Shown: in pieces, positions 54,001 through 61,822 of the stretch | Numbering within the stretch: position 1 is the stretch's first letter | How the letters are laid out: every line of letters begins with the position of its first letter | Assembly: GCF_011799805.1 (NCBI RefSeq) | Contig: NZ_WXUB01000004.1 | Coordinates: 434,001-498,000, forward strand | From: Maribellus sediminis | Lineage (GTDB): Bacteria > Bacteroidota > Bacteroidia > Bacteroidales > Prolixibacteraceae | DNA: 64,000 nt | Reading direction: 5' to 3' | The notes under the pieces: generated by a model | The model's input: the letters and a program-made list of their open reading frames with translations, nothing else | Databases searched by the model: none | What the model was told of the DNA's origin: nothing | Made by a program: the position numbers and the translations under genes

Positions 54001-54650
54001 CTGTCGAGATTCCGATTTTTGCCATTCCGCTGGGGCCACGAAGCATTGGTTTGGTAGCGCAAATCAGCGGGGGATTGGATTTCTCTGCCGGGTTTGGCCC
54101 GGGGCAGTTGCGTGAGGTATACGCCGAAGTCACCTACAATCCTGATCATGAAGATGAAACCGAAATTCACGGTCATGGTGAATTTGCCATTCCTGCCGAT
54201 GCCGGTCTTACGCTCCGTGGCGATCTTGGACTTGGAGTGAGCGTTGCCATTGCCAGCTTGTCAGGAGGAATTGAACTGGCCGGTACCCTGGGATTGGAAG
54301 GTGAAGCTTCTGCTGCGGTTGATCTTTCATGGAGTCCGCAAACCGGTGTTATTCTCGATGCCGAAGGACGCATCATGGTTAATCCGAAGTTTACGTTCGA
54401 TGTAAATGCATTTGCACGTGCAAGTCTGGGAATTGGCTGGTTCTCGATTTCGGAAACCTGGAGGCATAATCTGGTTTCGTTTAGTTGGGGGCCTGATATT
54501 CAGTTTGGTGTGGTATTCCCGGTGCATTACCAGGAAGATCAGCCGTTCGACATATCATTCGAAGATATTGAAGTTATTTACCCCGATCTGGATGTTGTGA
54601 ACATGGCTAAAGGTCTGGCACGCGATATAAAAAACGATATTTTTGACTAA
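51018..54650 (+). CDS. DUF4157 (eCIS core) protein 2 with HNH-like motif and beta-repeat C-terminus
   Basis: This protein of 1210 residues is a probable eCIS cargo. The leader (QPFIQPSLKVGQPGDRYEKE) and acidic, Gln-rich linker resemble protein 1. DUF4157 lies at about 190-275 (MEAGFGADFSGVNVHTGSDA, HLLAHELTHTLQQGA). A nuclease-like segment at about 415-450 reads FDVDHIVELQLANW, then MENMELLDSSKNRSSG, with the DH pair and distal Asn expected of HNH-type enzymes. The rest (about 690-1210) is a chain of beta-repeats such as IPGIEQGTMVVEYGEEGFSI and IPGIQSGTVSARVAKEDG, ending in a compact domain with WSPQTGVILDAEGRIMV. The activity is not proven. Confidence 0.8.
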   Translation: MSGNRSAKEFKPSATTGNRAQPFIQPSLKVGQPGDRYEKEADQMADQIMMKGKAQQDTESSFFSPVSSVQLKTHTASNDIFDATNPSVQEKSEDEETAFQNKPEADLQNDSGQATEITAKNVSPDIQNKTEPEDLLQKEEEEEAVQPKEMLQKSADLPDELNEDVLQTKSDQPGDASNIESKLNSTSGGGSSLDTTTKSDMEAGFGADFSGVNVHTGSDAVQMSENLNAQAFTHGNDIYFNEGKYNPGSPSGKHLLAHELTHTLQQGASIQTKMIQKEEGEEDAVEPEMQLTTGVADDTAQTITFDKIGIPGFKLLDHRGVLYSSKAPLKRKRNYVRGNTNQREGVWKQEVSTETISTRLNTLYEEHHHAPPDSSTVHVFQANITGRSVKPLFIGSMETILPALTAPTWGKDKEFRSFDVDHIVELQLANWSEAQWPNTMENMELLDSSKNRSSGSSIKQSIDQKLEGFRELHGDQVTGSAEQIKNTYTLVFNSAESSGRDEAITENEFWTRRQIETGEHLDAIEAGNLADIGQEGEVRIFPNESGGLGKTFRWTGADDRVRNTEATWLGNPFRIVGKQFNTQGEGVENTPNLGTVSVNIPENDDTWQPWPEDKIFNVIRFPGSKYAGYLTKQSITSGLYGLRIKKASPVEILELELRPNGLHVYGIINPSIPVFEGNPIEFRLDGGVLEVSKTFPLDQINVPPPFQISDSSLTIFANTETGLGLRGSTDFGINHVGEGHIEATASTSGGLELEGSFNFDTQLFDPAEINVEYRENTWTIGGTIGIPHGKVRGIKSATITATYSENNFSASGDVELDIPGIEQGTMVVEYGEEGFSISGEFNLNSDIPGIQSGTVSARVAKEDGAENYDVMVSGTAQPDIPGIDSSLSVTYENGAITIEGSAAYERGMLSGNVRVGATNRAIGEDGQPTGEPDDTMRVYGGGDLTLQLTPWLEATAGVEFLPNGEMEVSGRIALPSTVEVFDRREFRRNLFTVPTVEIPIFAIPLGPRSIGLVAQISGGLDFSAGFGPGQLREVYAEVTYNPDHEDETEIHGHGEFAIPADAGLTLRGDLGLGVSVAIASLSGGIELAGTLGLEGEASAAVDLSWSPQTGVILDAEGRIMVNPKFTFDVNAFARASLGIGWFSISETWRHNLVSFSWGPDIQFGVVFPVHYQEDQPFDISFEDIEVIYPDLDVVNMAKGLARDIKNDIFD

Positions 54651-54660
54651 ATTAAGGTGA

Positions 54661-55527
54661 ATGGAAAAAGTAATAGAGATCAATAACAAAGGAGTTGGGC
54701 ATTTCCTGAATCAGGAGTTTGACCTGGCTGAAAAACGGTATATGCAGGCTTTGGAAATTGATAGTGCGAATGCAACAACCTTAAATAACCTGGGGCTGCT
54801 TTATCACCAGAAGAAAGAGTATAAGGTAGCGGAAGAATATTTTATGAAAGCCTTAAAAGTAAAGGAGAAGGCGACTTATTATCTTAATCTGGCCAATGCG
54901 CAGGTTTTTCTTCGAAAATTGAAAGATGCAGAGAAGAACTACAAAAAGGCACTTCAACTTGATCCGCAAAATGAGAATGCAAATATTAGTCTTGCTAAAT
55001 TTTATGAAAGCCTGAAGTTGTATTCTGACGCCTGTCAGATTTGGGAAAAGCTGGTGCAGCAATCAGGCAATATCAATTATCAGGTTGAATGGGCAAAAAA
55101 TTTAATGGCTCTTGGCCGCTTTGAGGCTGCACTTTCGATAATTGCCAGGCATGAGTGGCTGGAAAAAAGCGCAGTTCTTCAATTGTATGCCGGTATTTGT
55201 GAGTTTAACCTGAAAAATTACGGTTTGGCAGAAGAGGCTTTTAGAAGAAGTTTGGCAATTGAACCCGACAGCTTTCAAACCAGACACTACCTCGCAGTAA
55301 ATTACCTGTCGAAGGGTGATTCTAAATCTGCATTAAAAGAATTTACTTTCCTAATGCGTCTGCATCCTGAAAATGAAAAGGTAAAGTTGGACGCCGTTTC
55401 TGTTTTACTTTCCTTACAGCAATGGAATGAAGCACGAAAACTGATTGAAGCGGTTTTGGAGCATAATCCAGCAAATGAAAAAGCAACAGGATACCTGGAG
55501 TTTCTTAATAAACAGGATTCAAAATAA
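54661..55527 (+). CDS. TPR repeat protein of the eCIS operon
   Basis: This protein of 288 residues consists almost wholly of tetratricopeptide repeats, about seven of 34 residues, for example ATTLNNLGLLYHQKKEYKVA, YLNLANAQVFLRKLKDAEKN and TRHYLAVNYLSKGDSKSALK. It has no signal peptide, so it is cytoplasmic. It lies 10 bases after the DUF4157 effector and 11 before the ATPase. TPR proteins are adaptors, and at this place it could act as cargo chaperone or assembly factor. That function is inferred from position. Confidence 0.85.
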   Translation: MEKVIEINNKGVGHFLNQEFDLAEKRYMQALEIDSANATTLNNLGLLYHQKKEYKVAEEYFMKALKVKEKATYYLNLANAQVFLRKLKDAEKNYKKALQLDPQNENANISLAKFYESLKLYSDACQIWEKLVQQSGNINYQVEWAKNLMALGRFEAALSIIARHEWLEKSAVLQLYAGICEFNLKNYGLAEEAFRRSLAIEPDSFQTRHYLAVNYLSKGDSKSALKEFTFLMRLHPENEKVKLDAVSVLLSLQQWNEARKLIEAVLEHNPANEKATGYLEFLNKQDSK

Positions 55528-55538
55528 AACAAAGTTTT

Positions 55539-56885
55539 ATGGTTTCAAGTACTCACGTTTCTGAAGGTGTTTTAAATGTGGTTCAGCATTTTCTTGAATC
55601 GGCTATCAGGGCGCGTTTAAACCTTGATTTCGGCAAAGAGCAGACCCGGCCTTTGCAGGTACCCGATTTTTCCAAATTCTCGTCGTATTTGTCGGATTTT
55701 ATTATTCAGAATAAACTCACCAAAGCCGAAATAGTTTGCTTAATTCTGGCGCTGGTGCCCTATATTTCTCCGGGTTTAATCTCAACTGTTGTTGGTGCTT
55801 ATCTGCCCAACGGTGGCGAATTTCCTGACTTTGGTGGCGTAAAAGGAAAAAATCACCGGGGAATATTGCCGACAGGTGAAACTGTGCTGTATATTCTCGC
55901 CGGACGCGATCTGGATAAGCGGGTAAAACTTTCTGCCATGTTTGACGATGATCACCTTTTTGCCCGAAAGAATGTGATTTACATCGAACCGGTCCCGCCG
56001 GGAGAACCCAAAATGAGTGGCCGGCTCGTGCTCGATGACGAATATGTTGATTTGTTTCTCTCCGGAAAAATATCGCGGCCAAAACTCAGCAGCGATTTTC
56101 CGGCTCAGTTGATCACTACCGATCTGGAATGGAACGACCTGGTGCTCGACGATACTACTGTTGAAGAAATCAGGGAAATTGAGGTTTGGCTAAAACACAA
56201 TACCCGCTTGCTTACCGACTGGAAATTAGCCGATAAAATCAAACCCGGTTACCGGGTGCTTTTTCACGGACCTCCGGGAACAGGAAAAACCATGACTGCC
56301 TGTTTGCTTGGGAAATATACCAAACGCGATGTGTTCCGAATCGACTTGTCGCTGGTGGTATCGAAATACATTGGCGAAACCGAAAAGAACCTCTCCAATC
56401 TTTTTGATAAAGCGGCTAATAAAGATTGGATCTTGTTTTTTGATGAGGCCGATTCGATTTTCGGGAAGCGTACCAATGTGCGCGATGCACACGACAAATA
56501 TGCCAACCAGGAGGTTTCCTATCTTTTGCAACGCATTGAATCGCATGCCGGCCTGGTTATTCTGGCAACGAACATGAAAGCCAATATCGATCCGTCGTTT
56601 ACCCGTCGTTTCAATTCATTTGTTGAATTCGATAATCCCGGAATTTCAGAACGCTTAAAATTGTGGGAGAATTATTTGCCCAAAAGTGTTAGCCTCGATA
56701 AACAGGTCAACTTAAAGGAAATTGCCCGGAATTATGAGCTTAGCGGCGCCAACATCGTTAATGTTATTCACTTTGCCGGTCTTCACACCCTGGAGCAAAA
56801 CAAAACAGTTATTACCGCTGATATTCTTCAAAAAGGCATTGAAAAAGAATACCGTAAAGAAGGTAAAATGATCAGAAAGTCGTAA
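55539..56885 (+). CDS. eCIS AAA+ ATPase (Afp15-like)
   Basis: This protein of 448 residues is the cytoplasmic ATPase found in almost every eCIS cluster, with a likely part in assembly or cargo loading. The ATPase domain (about 210-400) has Walker A GPPGTGKTM, Walker B WILFFDEADSIFGKR, a sensor-1 region VILATNMKANIDPSFTRRF with the arginine finger, and the AAA lid at the end. The first 200 residues are the family-specific N-terminal domain. It is the last gene of the operon. A 187-base gap follows with no clear terminator. Confidence 0.95.
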   Translation: MVSSTHVSEGVLNVVQHFLESAIRARLNLDFGKEQTRPLQVPDFSKFSSYLSDFIIQNKLTKAEIVCLILALVPYISPGLISTVVGAYLPNGGEFPDFGGVKGKNHRGILPTGETVLYILAGRDLDKRVKLSAMFDDDHLFARKNVIYIEPVPPGEPKMSGRLVLDDEYVDLFLSGKISRPKLSSDFPAQLITTDLEWNDLVLDDTTVEEIREIEVWLKHNTRLLTDWKLADKIKPGYRVLFHGPPGTGKTMTACLLGKYTKRDVFRIDLSLVVSKYIGETEKNLSNLFDKAANKDWILFFDEADSIFGKRTNVRDAHDKYANQEVSYLLQRIESHAGLVILATNMKANIDPSFTRRFNSFVEFDNPGISERLKLWENYLPKSVSLDKQVNLKEIARNYELSGANIVNVIHFAGLHTLEQNKTVITADILQKGIEKEYRKEGKMIRKS

Positions 56886-56945
56886 AGCGAAAAAGAAAAT
56901 CATCAACCGTTTCAGATTGAAATATTGAATGGACCGATGACTAAA

Positions 56946-56994
56946 TCAATCTACCTCAATCTGTATCAATCTGCTTTCAATCTATATTCAATCT
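56946..56994. repeat. five helically phased TCAATCT repeats
   Basis: TCAATCT occurs five times, starting at 56946, 56956, 56966, 56977 and 56988, with 10- or 11-base periods. All copies therefore face the same side of the helix. The array lies between the end of the eCIS operon and the CE15 gene, about 80 bases before the latter's start. It could bind a regulator as tandem sites or bend DNA. Confidence 0.7.
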
Positions 56995-57072
56995 TTTCCG
57001 GCATGTTTATTTATCAATTTTGGGAAATGCGATTAAAAGCTTAATTTCACAACACACGCAAAAGGGGAAGCG

Positions 57073-58341
57073 ATGATACGTACTGTTTTTTTATTGCTGT
57101 TTGTTATTTCTTTCGGATTTGTGGCGGAAGCGCAGTGGAAGCCGAATTATGATGAAAGTAAAGTTCCTGAATTCAAATTGCCCGATCCTCTGAAAACCTT
57201 TTCAGGGAAGAAGGTACGTAGTGTAAAACAGTGGGAAAAAAAGCGCCGACCCGAAATCCTTGATTATTACCAGCAGAACATTTATGGCGAAGTGCCCGGA
57301 AAACTGGCAATAAGTTCGGTTGATGTTCTGGAGGAAAGTTCCAATGCTTATGGCGGCAAAGCCATCCGGAAACAGGTGGAATTATCATTCGAAAAAAATA
57401 AGCAATCGCTTCATTTTACTATTTTGATTTATTTGCCAAAAACCGATAAAAAAGTCCCTCTATTTTTGGGGTATAATTTTTACGGAAATCATACAGTTAC
57501 CGATGATGTGAATGTGCTGATTTCTACGGCGTGGGTCGACAATAATCCCTCTTTTGGAATTGTAAATCACCAACTTACCGAGCAGTCGCGAGGCGTACGC
57601 ACCAATCGTTGGGCCATTGAAAAGATGCTGGATGCAGGTTTTGGTTTTGCCACCATTTATTATGGCGAAGTAGATCCCGATACAAACGATTTGACGGATG
57701 GTGTACAACGGCTTTTTTATGTTGATGACCAGCAACAACCGGCCGACAACGAATGGGGATCGATTGCTGCCTGGGCATGGGGATTAAGCCGGGCTATGGA
57801 TTATTTTGAGCAGGACGAGGATATTGATGCCTCGAAAGTGATTGTGTTTGGACATTCGCGACTCGGAAAAACATCGCTTTGGGCCGGGGCAAACGATCAG
57901 CGTTTTGCCGGAGTAATTGCCAATAATTCAGGATGTGGCGGAGCAGCTCTTTTTAAACGTCAGTTTGGTGAAACCATCTGGCGCATCAATAGAAGTTTCC
58001 CGCACTGGTTTTGCGATAATTTCAAAAACTTCAACAACGACGAAAAGAAATTGGTAGTTGATCAGCACGAACTGATTGCACTTGTTGCACCACGCCCGGT
58101 TTATGTGGCGAGTGCCGAGGAAGATCAGTGGGCCGATCCAAAAGGTGAGTTTCAGGGTGCTTATTATGCCGGTCCGGTTTATAAATTGTATGGAAAAAAA
58201 GGCATTCAGGATGACACTCAACCGCCCGTTAATAAGCCAATTATAAATACGGTGGCTTACCACATTCGCAGCGGTGTCCACGACGTCACTGATTTTGACT
58301 GGGAGCAATACATCAACTGGGCACAGAAATTTATTCAATAA
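57073..58341 (+). CDS. carbohydrate esterase family 15-like protein (glucuronoyl esterase)
   Basis: This secreted enzyme of 422 residues has a signal peptide (1-20). The CE15 nucleophile motif is VFGHSRLGKTSLWAGANDQR (Ser in the GxSxxGK frame), followed by VIANNSGCGGAAL. The acidic residue and final His lie in VASAEEDQWADPKGEF and in the segment SGVHDVTDFDW. CE15 enzymes cleave ester links between lignin and glucuronoxylan, and bacterial forms may also act on other esters. It is followed by a DUF1080 lipoprotein 19 bases later, and both fit plant or algal biomass use. The phased repeat array lies upstream. Confidence 0.88.
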   Translation: MIRTVFLLLFVISFGFVAEAQWKPNYDESKVPEFKLPDPLKTFSGKKVRSVKQWEKKRRPEILDYYQQNIYGEVPGKLAISSVDVLEESSNAYGGKAIRKQVELSFEKNKQSLHFTILIYLPKTDKKVPLFLGYNFYGNHTVTDDVNVLISTAWVDNNPSFGIVNHQLTEQSRGVRTNRWAIEKMLDAGFGFATIYYGEVDPDTNDLTDGVQRLFYVDDQQQPADNEWGSIAAWAWGLSRAMDYFEQDEDIDASKVIVFGHSRLGKTSLWAGANDQRFAGVIANNSGCGGAALFKRQFGETIWRINRSFPHWFCDNFKNFNNDEKKLVVDQHELIALVAPRPVYVASAEEDQWADPKGEFQGAYYAGPVYKLYGKKGIQDDTQPPVNKPIINTVAYHIRSGVHDVTDFDWEQYINWAQKFIQ

Positions 58342-58360
58342 CCAACTAAAATTAACTAGT

Positions 58361-59059
58361 GTGAAAAAAACTATTTTGTTATTCGCCGTTGCAGGAATTA
58401 TGGCCTGCACTAATGAAAAGGTGCCTGAAACAATTCATCTCTTCAATGGTACCGATTTAACAGGTTGGCATGCCGATGTTCCGGATGCCGATCAAAATCC
58501 CAATATAGAGAAGTCCTTTATTGTTAACGATTCCCTGCTTGTTAGTATGGGCGATCCGCGTGGCCATTTAATTACCGATTCGGTTTTTAGCAATTACCGC
58601 CTGGATGTGGAATATCGTTTTGCGGGCGATCCCGGAAACTGTGGCGTTTTGGTGCACGCTTCTACTCCACGGGCATTGTACGGCATGTTTCCAAAATCAC
58701 TGGAGGTACAAATGCAAAGTGGCGATGCTGGCGACTTTTGGTGTATTGTTGAAGATATTAAGGTTCCAAATATGGTCGAACGGCGCGGACCGGAAGAAAG
58801 CTGGGGAATTACCGAAGGCAAAAACCGCCGCATTATTAACCTGACCGACGGTTCTGAACACCCGCTGGGAGAGTGGAATACAATGGTAATTGAATGTGTT
58901 GCCGATACGGTTAAAGTTTGGGTGAACAACGATTTGGTAAATTTTGGTTACGGTTGTACGGCTAACGAAGGTCAAATAGCTGTTCAGGCAGAAGGTGCAA
59001 AAGTTGAATTCAAAAAGATCGATTTAACTCCGATTACAAAAACAACTCCGATTAATTAA
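58361..59059 (+). CDS. DUF1080 (3-keto-disaccharide hydrolase-like) lipoprotein
   Basis: This protein of 232 residues starts at GTG 58361, which gives a short lipoprotein signal peptide ending VAGIMAC. The rest is a DUF1080 jelly-roll domain: TIHLFNGTDLTGWHADVPDA, FSNYRLDVEYRFAGDPGNCG, LEVQMQSGDAGDFW and LGEWNTMVIECVADTVKVWV, ending GQIAVQAEGAKVEFKKIDL. Some DUF1080 proteins are hydrolases of 3-keto-glycosides, others only bind sugar. The upstream ATG at 58274 lies inside the CE15 gene and is not used. The lipid anchor places it in the periplasm or at the surface. Confidence 0.85.
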   Translation: MKKTILLFAVAGIMACTNEKVPETIHLFNGTDLTGWHADVPDADQNPNIEKSFIVNDSLLVSMGDPRGHLITDSVFSNYRLDVEYRFAGDPGNCGVLVHASTPRALYGMFPKSLEVQMQSGDAGDFWCIVEDIKVPNMVERRGPEESWGITEGKNRRIINLTDGSEHPLGEWNTMVIECVADTVKVWVNNDLVNFGYGCTANEGQIAVQAEGAKVEFKKIDLTPITKTTPIN

Positions 59060-59079
59060 TCTGTTCGAGAAATAACAAT

Positions 59080-59109
59080 AAAAAAGGGAACCATAAGGCT
59101 CCCTTTTTC
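59080..59109. terminator. bidirectional intrinsic terminator
   Basis: A stem of AAAAAGGGA with TCCCTTTTT, extended inward around loop ATAA, has an A-run on the left and a T-run on the right. It lies between two convergent genes, 20 bases past the DUF1080 stop and 19 past the synthase stop. Confidence 0.85.
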
Positions 59110-59128
59110 TATATCCTATTAATCGATA

Positions 59129-60427
59129 TTATTTATCCACTTCAACTTTTGCAAGTTCTTCACTTTTGTATTCGCCTGCTTCCAGTTTTACTTTTACTTC
59201 CTTAAATGCTTTCAGCGTGTATTCAACATCCGAAAGACTGTGCATTGCAGTAGGAATTAAACGTAAAAGAATTTCACCTTTCGGAATAACCGGGTAAACC
59301 ACCATCGAACAGAATATACCGTAGTTTTCGCGCAGGTCGTGAACCATTTGTGTGGCTTCGGCTTCTCCACCTTTCATATAAACAGGAGTAACCTGTGTAT
59401 TGGTTTTTCCAAGGTCGAAACCAGCTTCTTTCAATCCGCTTTGCAGCGCATTAACAACCGACCACAATTTTTCGCGAAGTTCCGGCATGGTACGAATCAT
59501 GTCCAGACGTTTCAAAGCACCAATTGTCATGGCCATTGGCAACGATTTTGCGAAAGTTTGCGAGCGCATGTTGTAACGCAGGATGTAGCAGATGTCGGTT
59601 TCGCAGGCAATAAACCCACCAATACCGGCCATTGCTTTTGCAAATGTTCCGAAGTAAAGGTCGATGCCGTCCTGAACACCGAAATGTTCGCCCGAACCGG
59701 CACCTGTTGGTCCCATGGTTCCAAAACCGTGAGCATCGTCAACAAATAAACGGAAATCGAATTCTTTTTTCAGGGCAACAATTTCATCCAGTTTACCAAC
59801 CTGACCGGTCATTCCAAATACACCTTCGGTAACAACAAGTATGCCTCCTCCGGTTTCTTTGGCGATTTTAGTTGCAAAGCCAAGCATCTTGCGCAGCTTT
59901 TCCATGTTATTATGCTGGTATACAAAACTTTTTCCGCCTTTTGCTTTGTGAAGGAAAACACCATCCATGATGCAGGCATGCGATTCAGAATCGTACACGA
60001 TAACATCTTTTCGGCTGGCTAGCACATCAATTGCAGAAACCATTCCCTGGTATCCGTAATTTAAAAGAAAGGCATCAGGTTTACTCACAAATGCAGCCAA
60101 CTCGCGTTCAAGCTGTTCGTGTTTTACTGTTTGTCCCGACATCATTCGTGCGCCCATCGGATAAGCCATCCCGTATTGGGCAGCAGCTTCTGCATCGGCT
60201 TTTCTTACCTCCGGGTGATTCGCCAGGCCAAGGTAATTGTTCAAACTCCAGGTTAATACTTCTTTCCCACGGAAATTCATTCGTGCAGAAATTTCACCCT
60301 CTAACTTTGGAAATGCAAAGTAACCATGAATCTGGTCCATCCATTTTCCAATGTCTCCTTTATTCTCTCTGAATTTCGCAAATATATCCACCTTATTACT
60401 GTTTAAAGTTTTTAGTTTAGCTTGCAA
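59129..60427 (-). CDS. PLP-dependent alpha-oxoamine synthase (serine palmitoyltransferase-like)
   Basis: This cytoplasmic enzyme of 432 residues condenses an amino acid with an acyl-CoA. The family signatures are LTWSLNNYLGLANHPEV, YPMGARMMSGQTVKHEQLE, FRLFVDDAHGFGTMG with the PLP-ring Asp and His, and YFGTFAKAMAGIGGF with the Schiff-base Lys. Candidates are serine palmitoyltransferase (sphingolipid synthesis is common in Bacteroidota), a cysteate fatty-acyl transferase for sulfonolipids, or 2-amino-3-ketobutyrate CoA ligase. The extra N-terminal 30 residues (FAKFRENKGDIGKWM) fit the lipid-type enzymes better than biotin synthesis. No bio genes are near. Confidence 0.8.
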   Translation of the reverse strand: MQAKLKTLNSNKVDIFAKFRENKGDIGKWMDQIHGYFAFPKLEGEISARMNFRGKEVLTWSLNNYLGLANHPEVRKADAEAAAQYGMAYPMGARMMSGQTVKHEQLERELAAFVSKPDAFLLNYGYQGMVSAIDVLASRKDVIVYDSESHACIMDGVFLHKAKGGKSFVYQHNNMEKLRKMLGFATKIAKETGGGILVVTEGVFGMTGQVGKLDEIVALKKEFDFRLFVDDAHGFGTMGPTGAGSGEHFGVQDGIDLYFGTFAKAMAGIGGFIACETDICYILRYNMRSQTFAKSLPMAMTIGALKRLDMIRTMPELREKLWSVVNALQSGLKEAGFDLGKTNTQVTPVYMKGGEAEATQMVHDLRENYGIFCSMVVYPVIPKGEILLRLIPTAMHSLSDVEYTLKAFKEVKVKLEAGEYKSEELAKVEVDK

Positions 60428-60633
60428 ATGTAATCTTTTTTAAAATCTGCGCAAATGTGTTAAATATTACTAAGAGCTGCATTTATTGTTAAAGCATACT
60501 TGTACATTCGTAAGCCTGATTTCAAAAAGCATTTGTGTATATTGCTAAAAATGAATGTAGTAAGTAAAAGGTTGTTTGTGTTTTTTGATTTAAATTTTGA
60601 GGCTGAATTAGTTTCACTTAATTAAAAAAAGTA

Positions 60634-60641
60634 TATTTTTG
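60634..60641 (+). promoter_or_regulatory. -7 box of a very short-leader bamD promoter
   Basis: TATTTTTG matches the Bacteroidota -7 consensus TAnnTTTG and lies only 4 bases before the first ATG of bamD. Transcription would start at or next to the ATG, giving a leaderless message, unless the second ATG (60658) is used. Confidence 0.5.
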
Positions 60642-60645
60642 CGCC

Positions 60646-61470
60646 ATGTTTAAGAAAATGAGAATTCTGGGAATAAGTATCGTGTTGTTAGCCACGTTTT
60701 TAATCTCGTGTAGCGATTTTAATAAAGTGGTTAAAAGTTCCGATTACGAGTTCAAGTACAAAAAAGCAGTAGAATATTACGAAGACGGCGAATACGTGAG
60801 AGCGGGTACGCTTTTTAAGGAACTGGTAACTATTTTCAGGGGAACCAGCCGTGCCGACGAGATTTATTACTACTACGCAAAAAGTACTATGGGCCAGAAG
60901 GATTATTTAATGGCCGGGCATTATTTCAAATCGCTGGTAAATGAATTCCCATTAAGTGAATATGCCGAAGAGGCACAGTTTATGATTGGATACTGTTCGT
61001 ACCTGCAATCACCAAAACCACGACTCGATCAACAGGTCACCCAGGAGGCTATTGATGCACTGCAACTTTATATCAACCTGTATCCGTTTAGCGAACGCGT
61101 GGATGAAGCCAATCGGTTAATCGACGAACTGGAAGATAAACTGGTGTATAAGTCGTATTTAAGTGCTAAATTGTACTACGATTTTGAACAGTATAAGGCG
61201 GCAGTTGTTGCATTGTCGAACAGTTTGGAGAAATTTCCTGACAGTAAATACCGCGAAGACCTGAAATACATGTTGTTAAAATCGAAGTATTTGCTGGCAA
61301 CACGCAGTATCAGCGACAAGCAGGAAGACCGTTTTTCGAGTGCACTTGACGAGTATTTTGCATTTATCGATGAGTACCCAAACAGTAAGTACAATAAGGA
61401 AATAGAGAAGTATTACGAAAAAGCCACCGAATACTTGCATTATAAAGAAGAAACTACAATAGACGAATAA
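60646..61470 (+). CDS. bamD: outer-membrane assembly lipoprotein BamD
   Basis: This lipoprotein of 274 residues belongs to the BAM complex that inserts outer-membrane beta-barrels. It has a lipoprotein signal (MRILGISIVLLATFLISC in the second-ATG form). TPR-like helices follow: SSDYEFKYKKAVEYYEDGEY, EFPLSEYAEEAQFMIGYCSY, INLYPFSERVDEANRLIDEL and YPNSKYNKEIEKYYEKATEY. The length is typical of BamD/YfiO. It is the first gene of a run with rpoZ and coaBC, an order conserved in Bacteroidota. Two ATGs, 12 bases apart, are both possible starts. Confidence 0.93.
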   Translation: MFKKMRILGISIVLLATFLISCSDFNKVVKSSDYEFKYKKAVEYYEDGEYVRAGTLFKELVTIFRGTSRADEIYYYYAKSTMGQKDYLMAGHYFKSLVNEFPLSEYAEEAQFMIGYCSYLQSPKPRLDQQVTQEAIDALQLYINLYPFSERVDEANRLIDELEDKLVYKSYLSAKLYYDFEQYKAAVVALSNSLEKFPDSKYREDLKYMLLKSKYLLATRSISDKQEDRFSSALDEYFAFIDEYPNSKYNKEIEKYYEKATEYLHYKEETTIDE

Positions 61471-61475
61471 GAAAT

Positions 61476-61811
61476 ATGGATTACAAAAAAACAAAAGCGG
61501 CACCGTCAACCATTTCACGCGATTTGGATGTACTGACACGTGAAACCGGAAACATTTACGAAACAGTGATGGTTCTGGCTAAAAGAGCCAATCAGATCTC
61601 TTCGGAGCTGAAAGAAGAGCTGAACCAGAAACTGCAGGAGTTTGCCTCATACACTGATAACCTGGAGGAAATCTTTGAAAACCGCGAACAAATTGAGATT
61701 TCAAAATTCTACGAACGTTTACCAAAACCAACACTTATTGCTTTCGAAGAGCTGAAAAGCGGAGATATCTATCACCGTAACCCATCGCGCGAGAACAAGC
61801 AACGCATCTAA
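61476..61811 (+). CDS. rpoZ: DNA-directed RNA polymerase omega-family subunit
   Basis: This protein of 111 residues stabilises the beta' subunit of RNA polymerase. It is of the Bacteroidota RpoZ/Rpb6-like type, with DLDVLTRETGNIYETVMVLA and RANQISSELKEELNQKLQEF at the start and FYERLPKPTLIAFEELKSGD IYHRN near the end. Its place between bamD and coaBC is the usual one in the phylum. It starts 5 bases after the bamD stop and is probably co-transcribed. Confidence 0.88.
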   Translation: MDYKKTKAAPSTISRDLDVLTRETGNIYETVMVLAKRANQISSELKEELNQKLQEFASYTDNLEEIFENREQIEISKFYERLPKPTLIAFEELKSGDIYHRNPSRENKQRI

Positions 61812-61822
61812 TTTCACGCCTC

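Noticed and set aside
29601-56885. Prophage or type VI secretion system
   Set aside because: There are no capsid, terminase, portal or lysis genes and no TssJ/L/M or ClpV. DUF4255, DUF4157 and the Afp15-like ATPase point to eCIS.
59129-60427. Biotin synthesis enzyme BioF
   Set aside because: The fold matches, but the extended N-terminus and lack of other bio genes make a lipid-type oxoamine synthase more likely. It is left open in the entry.
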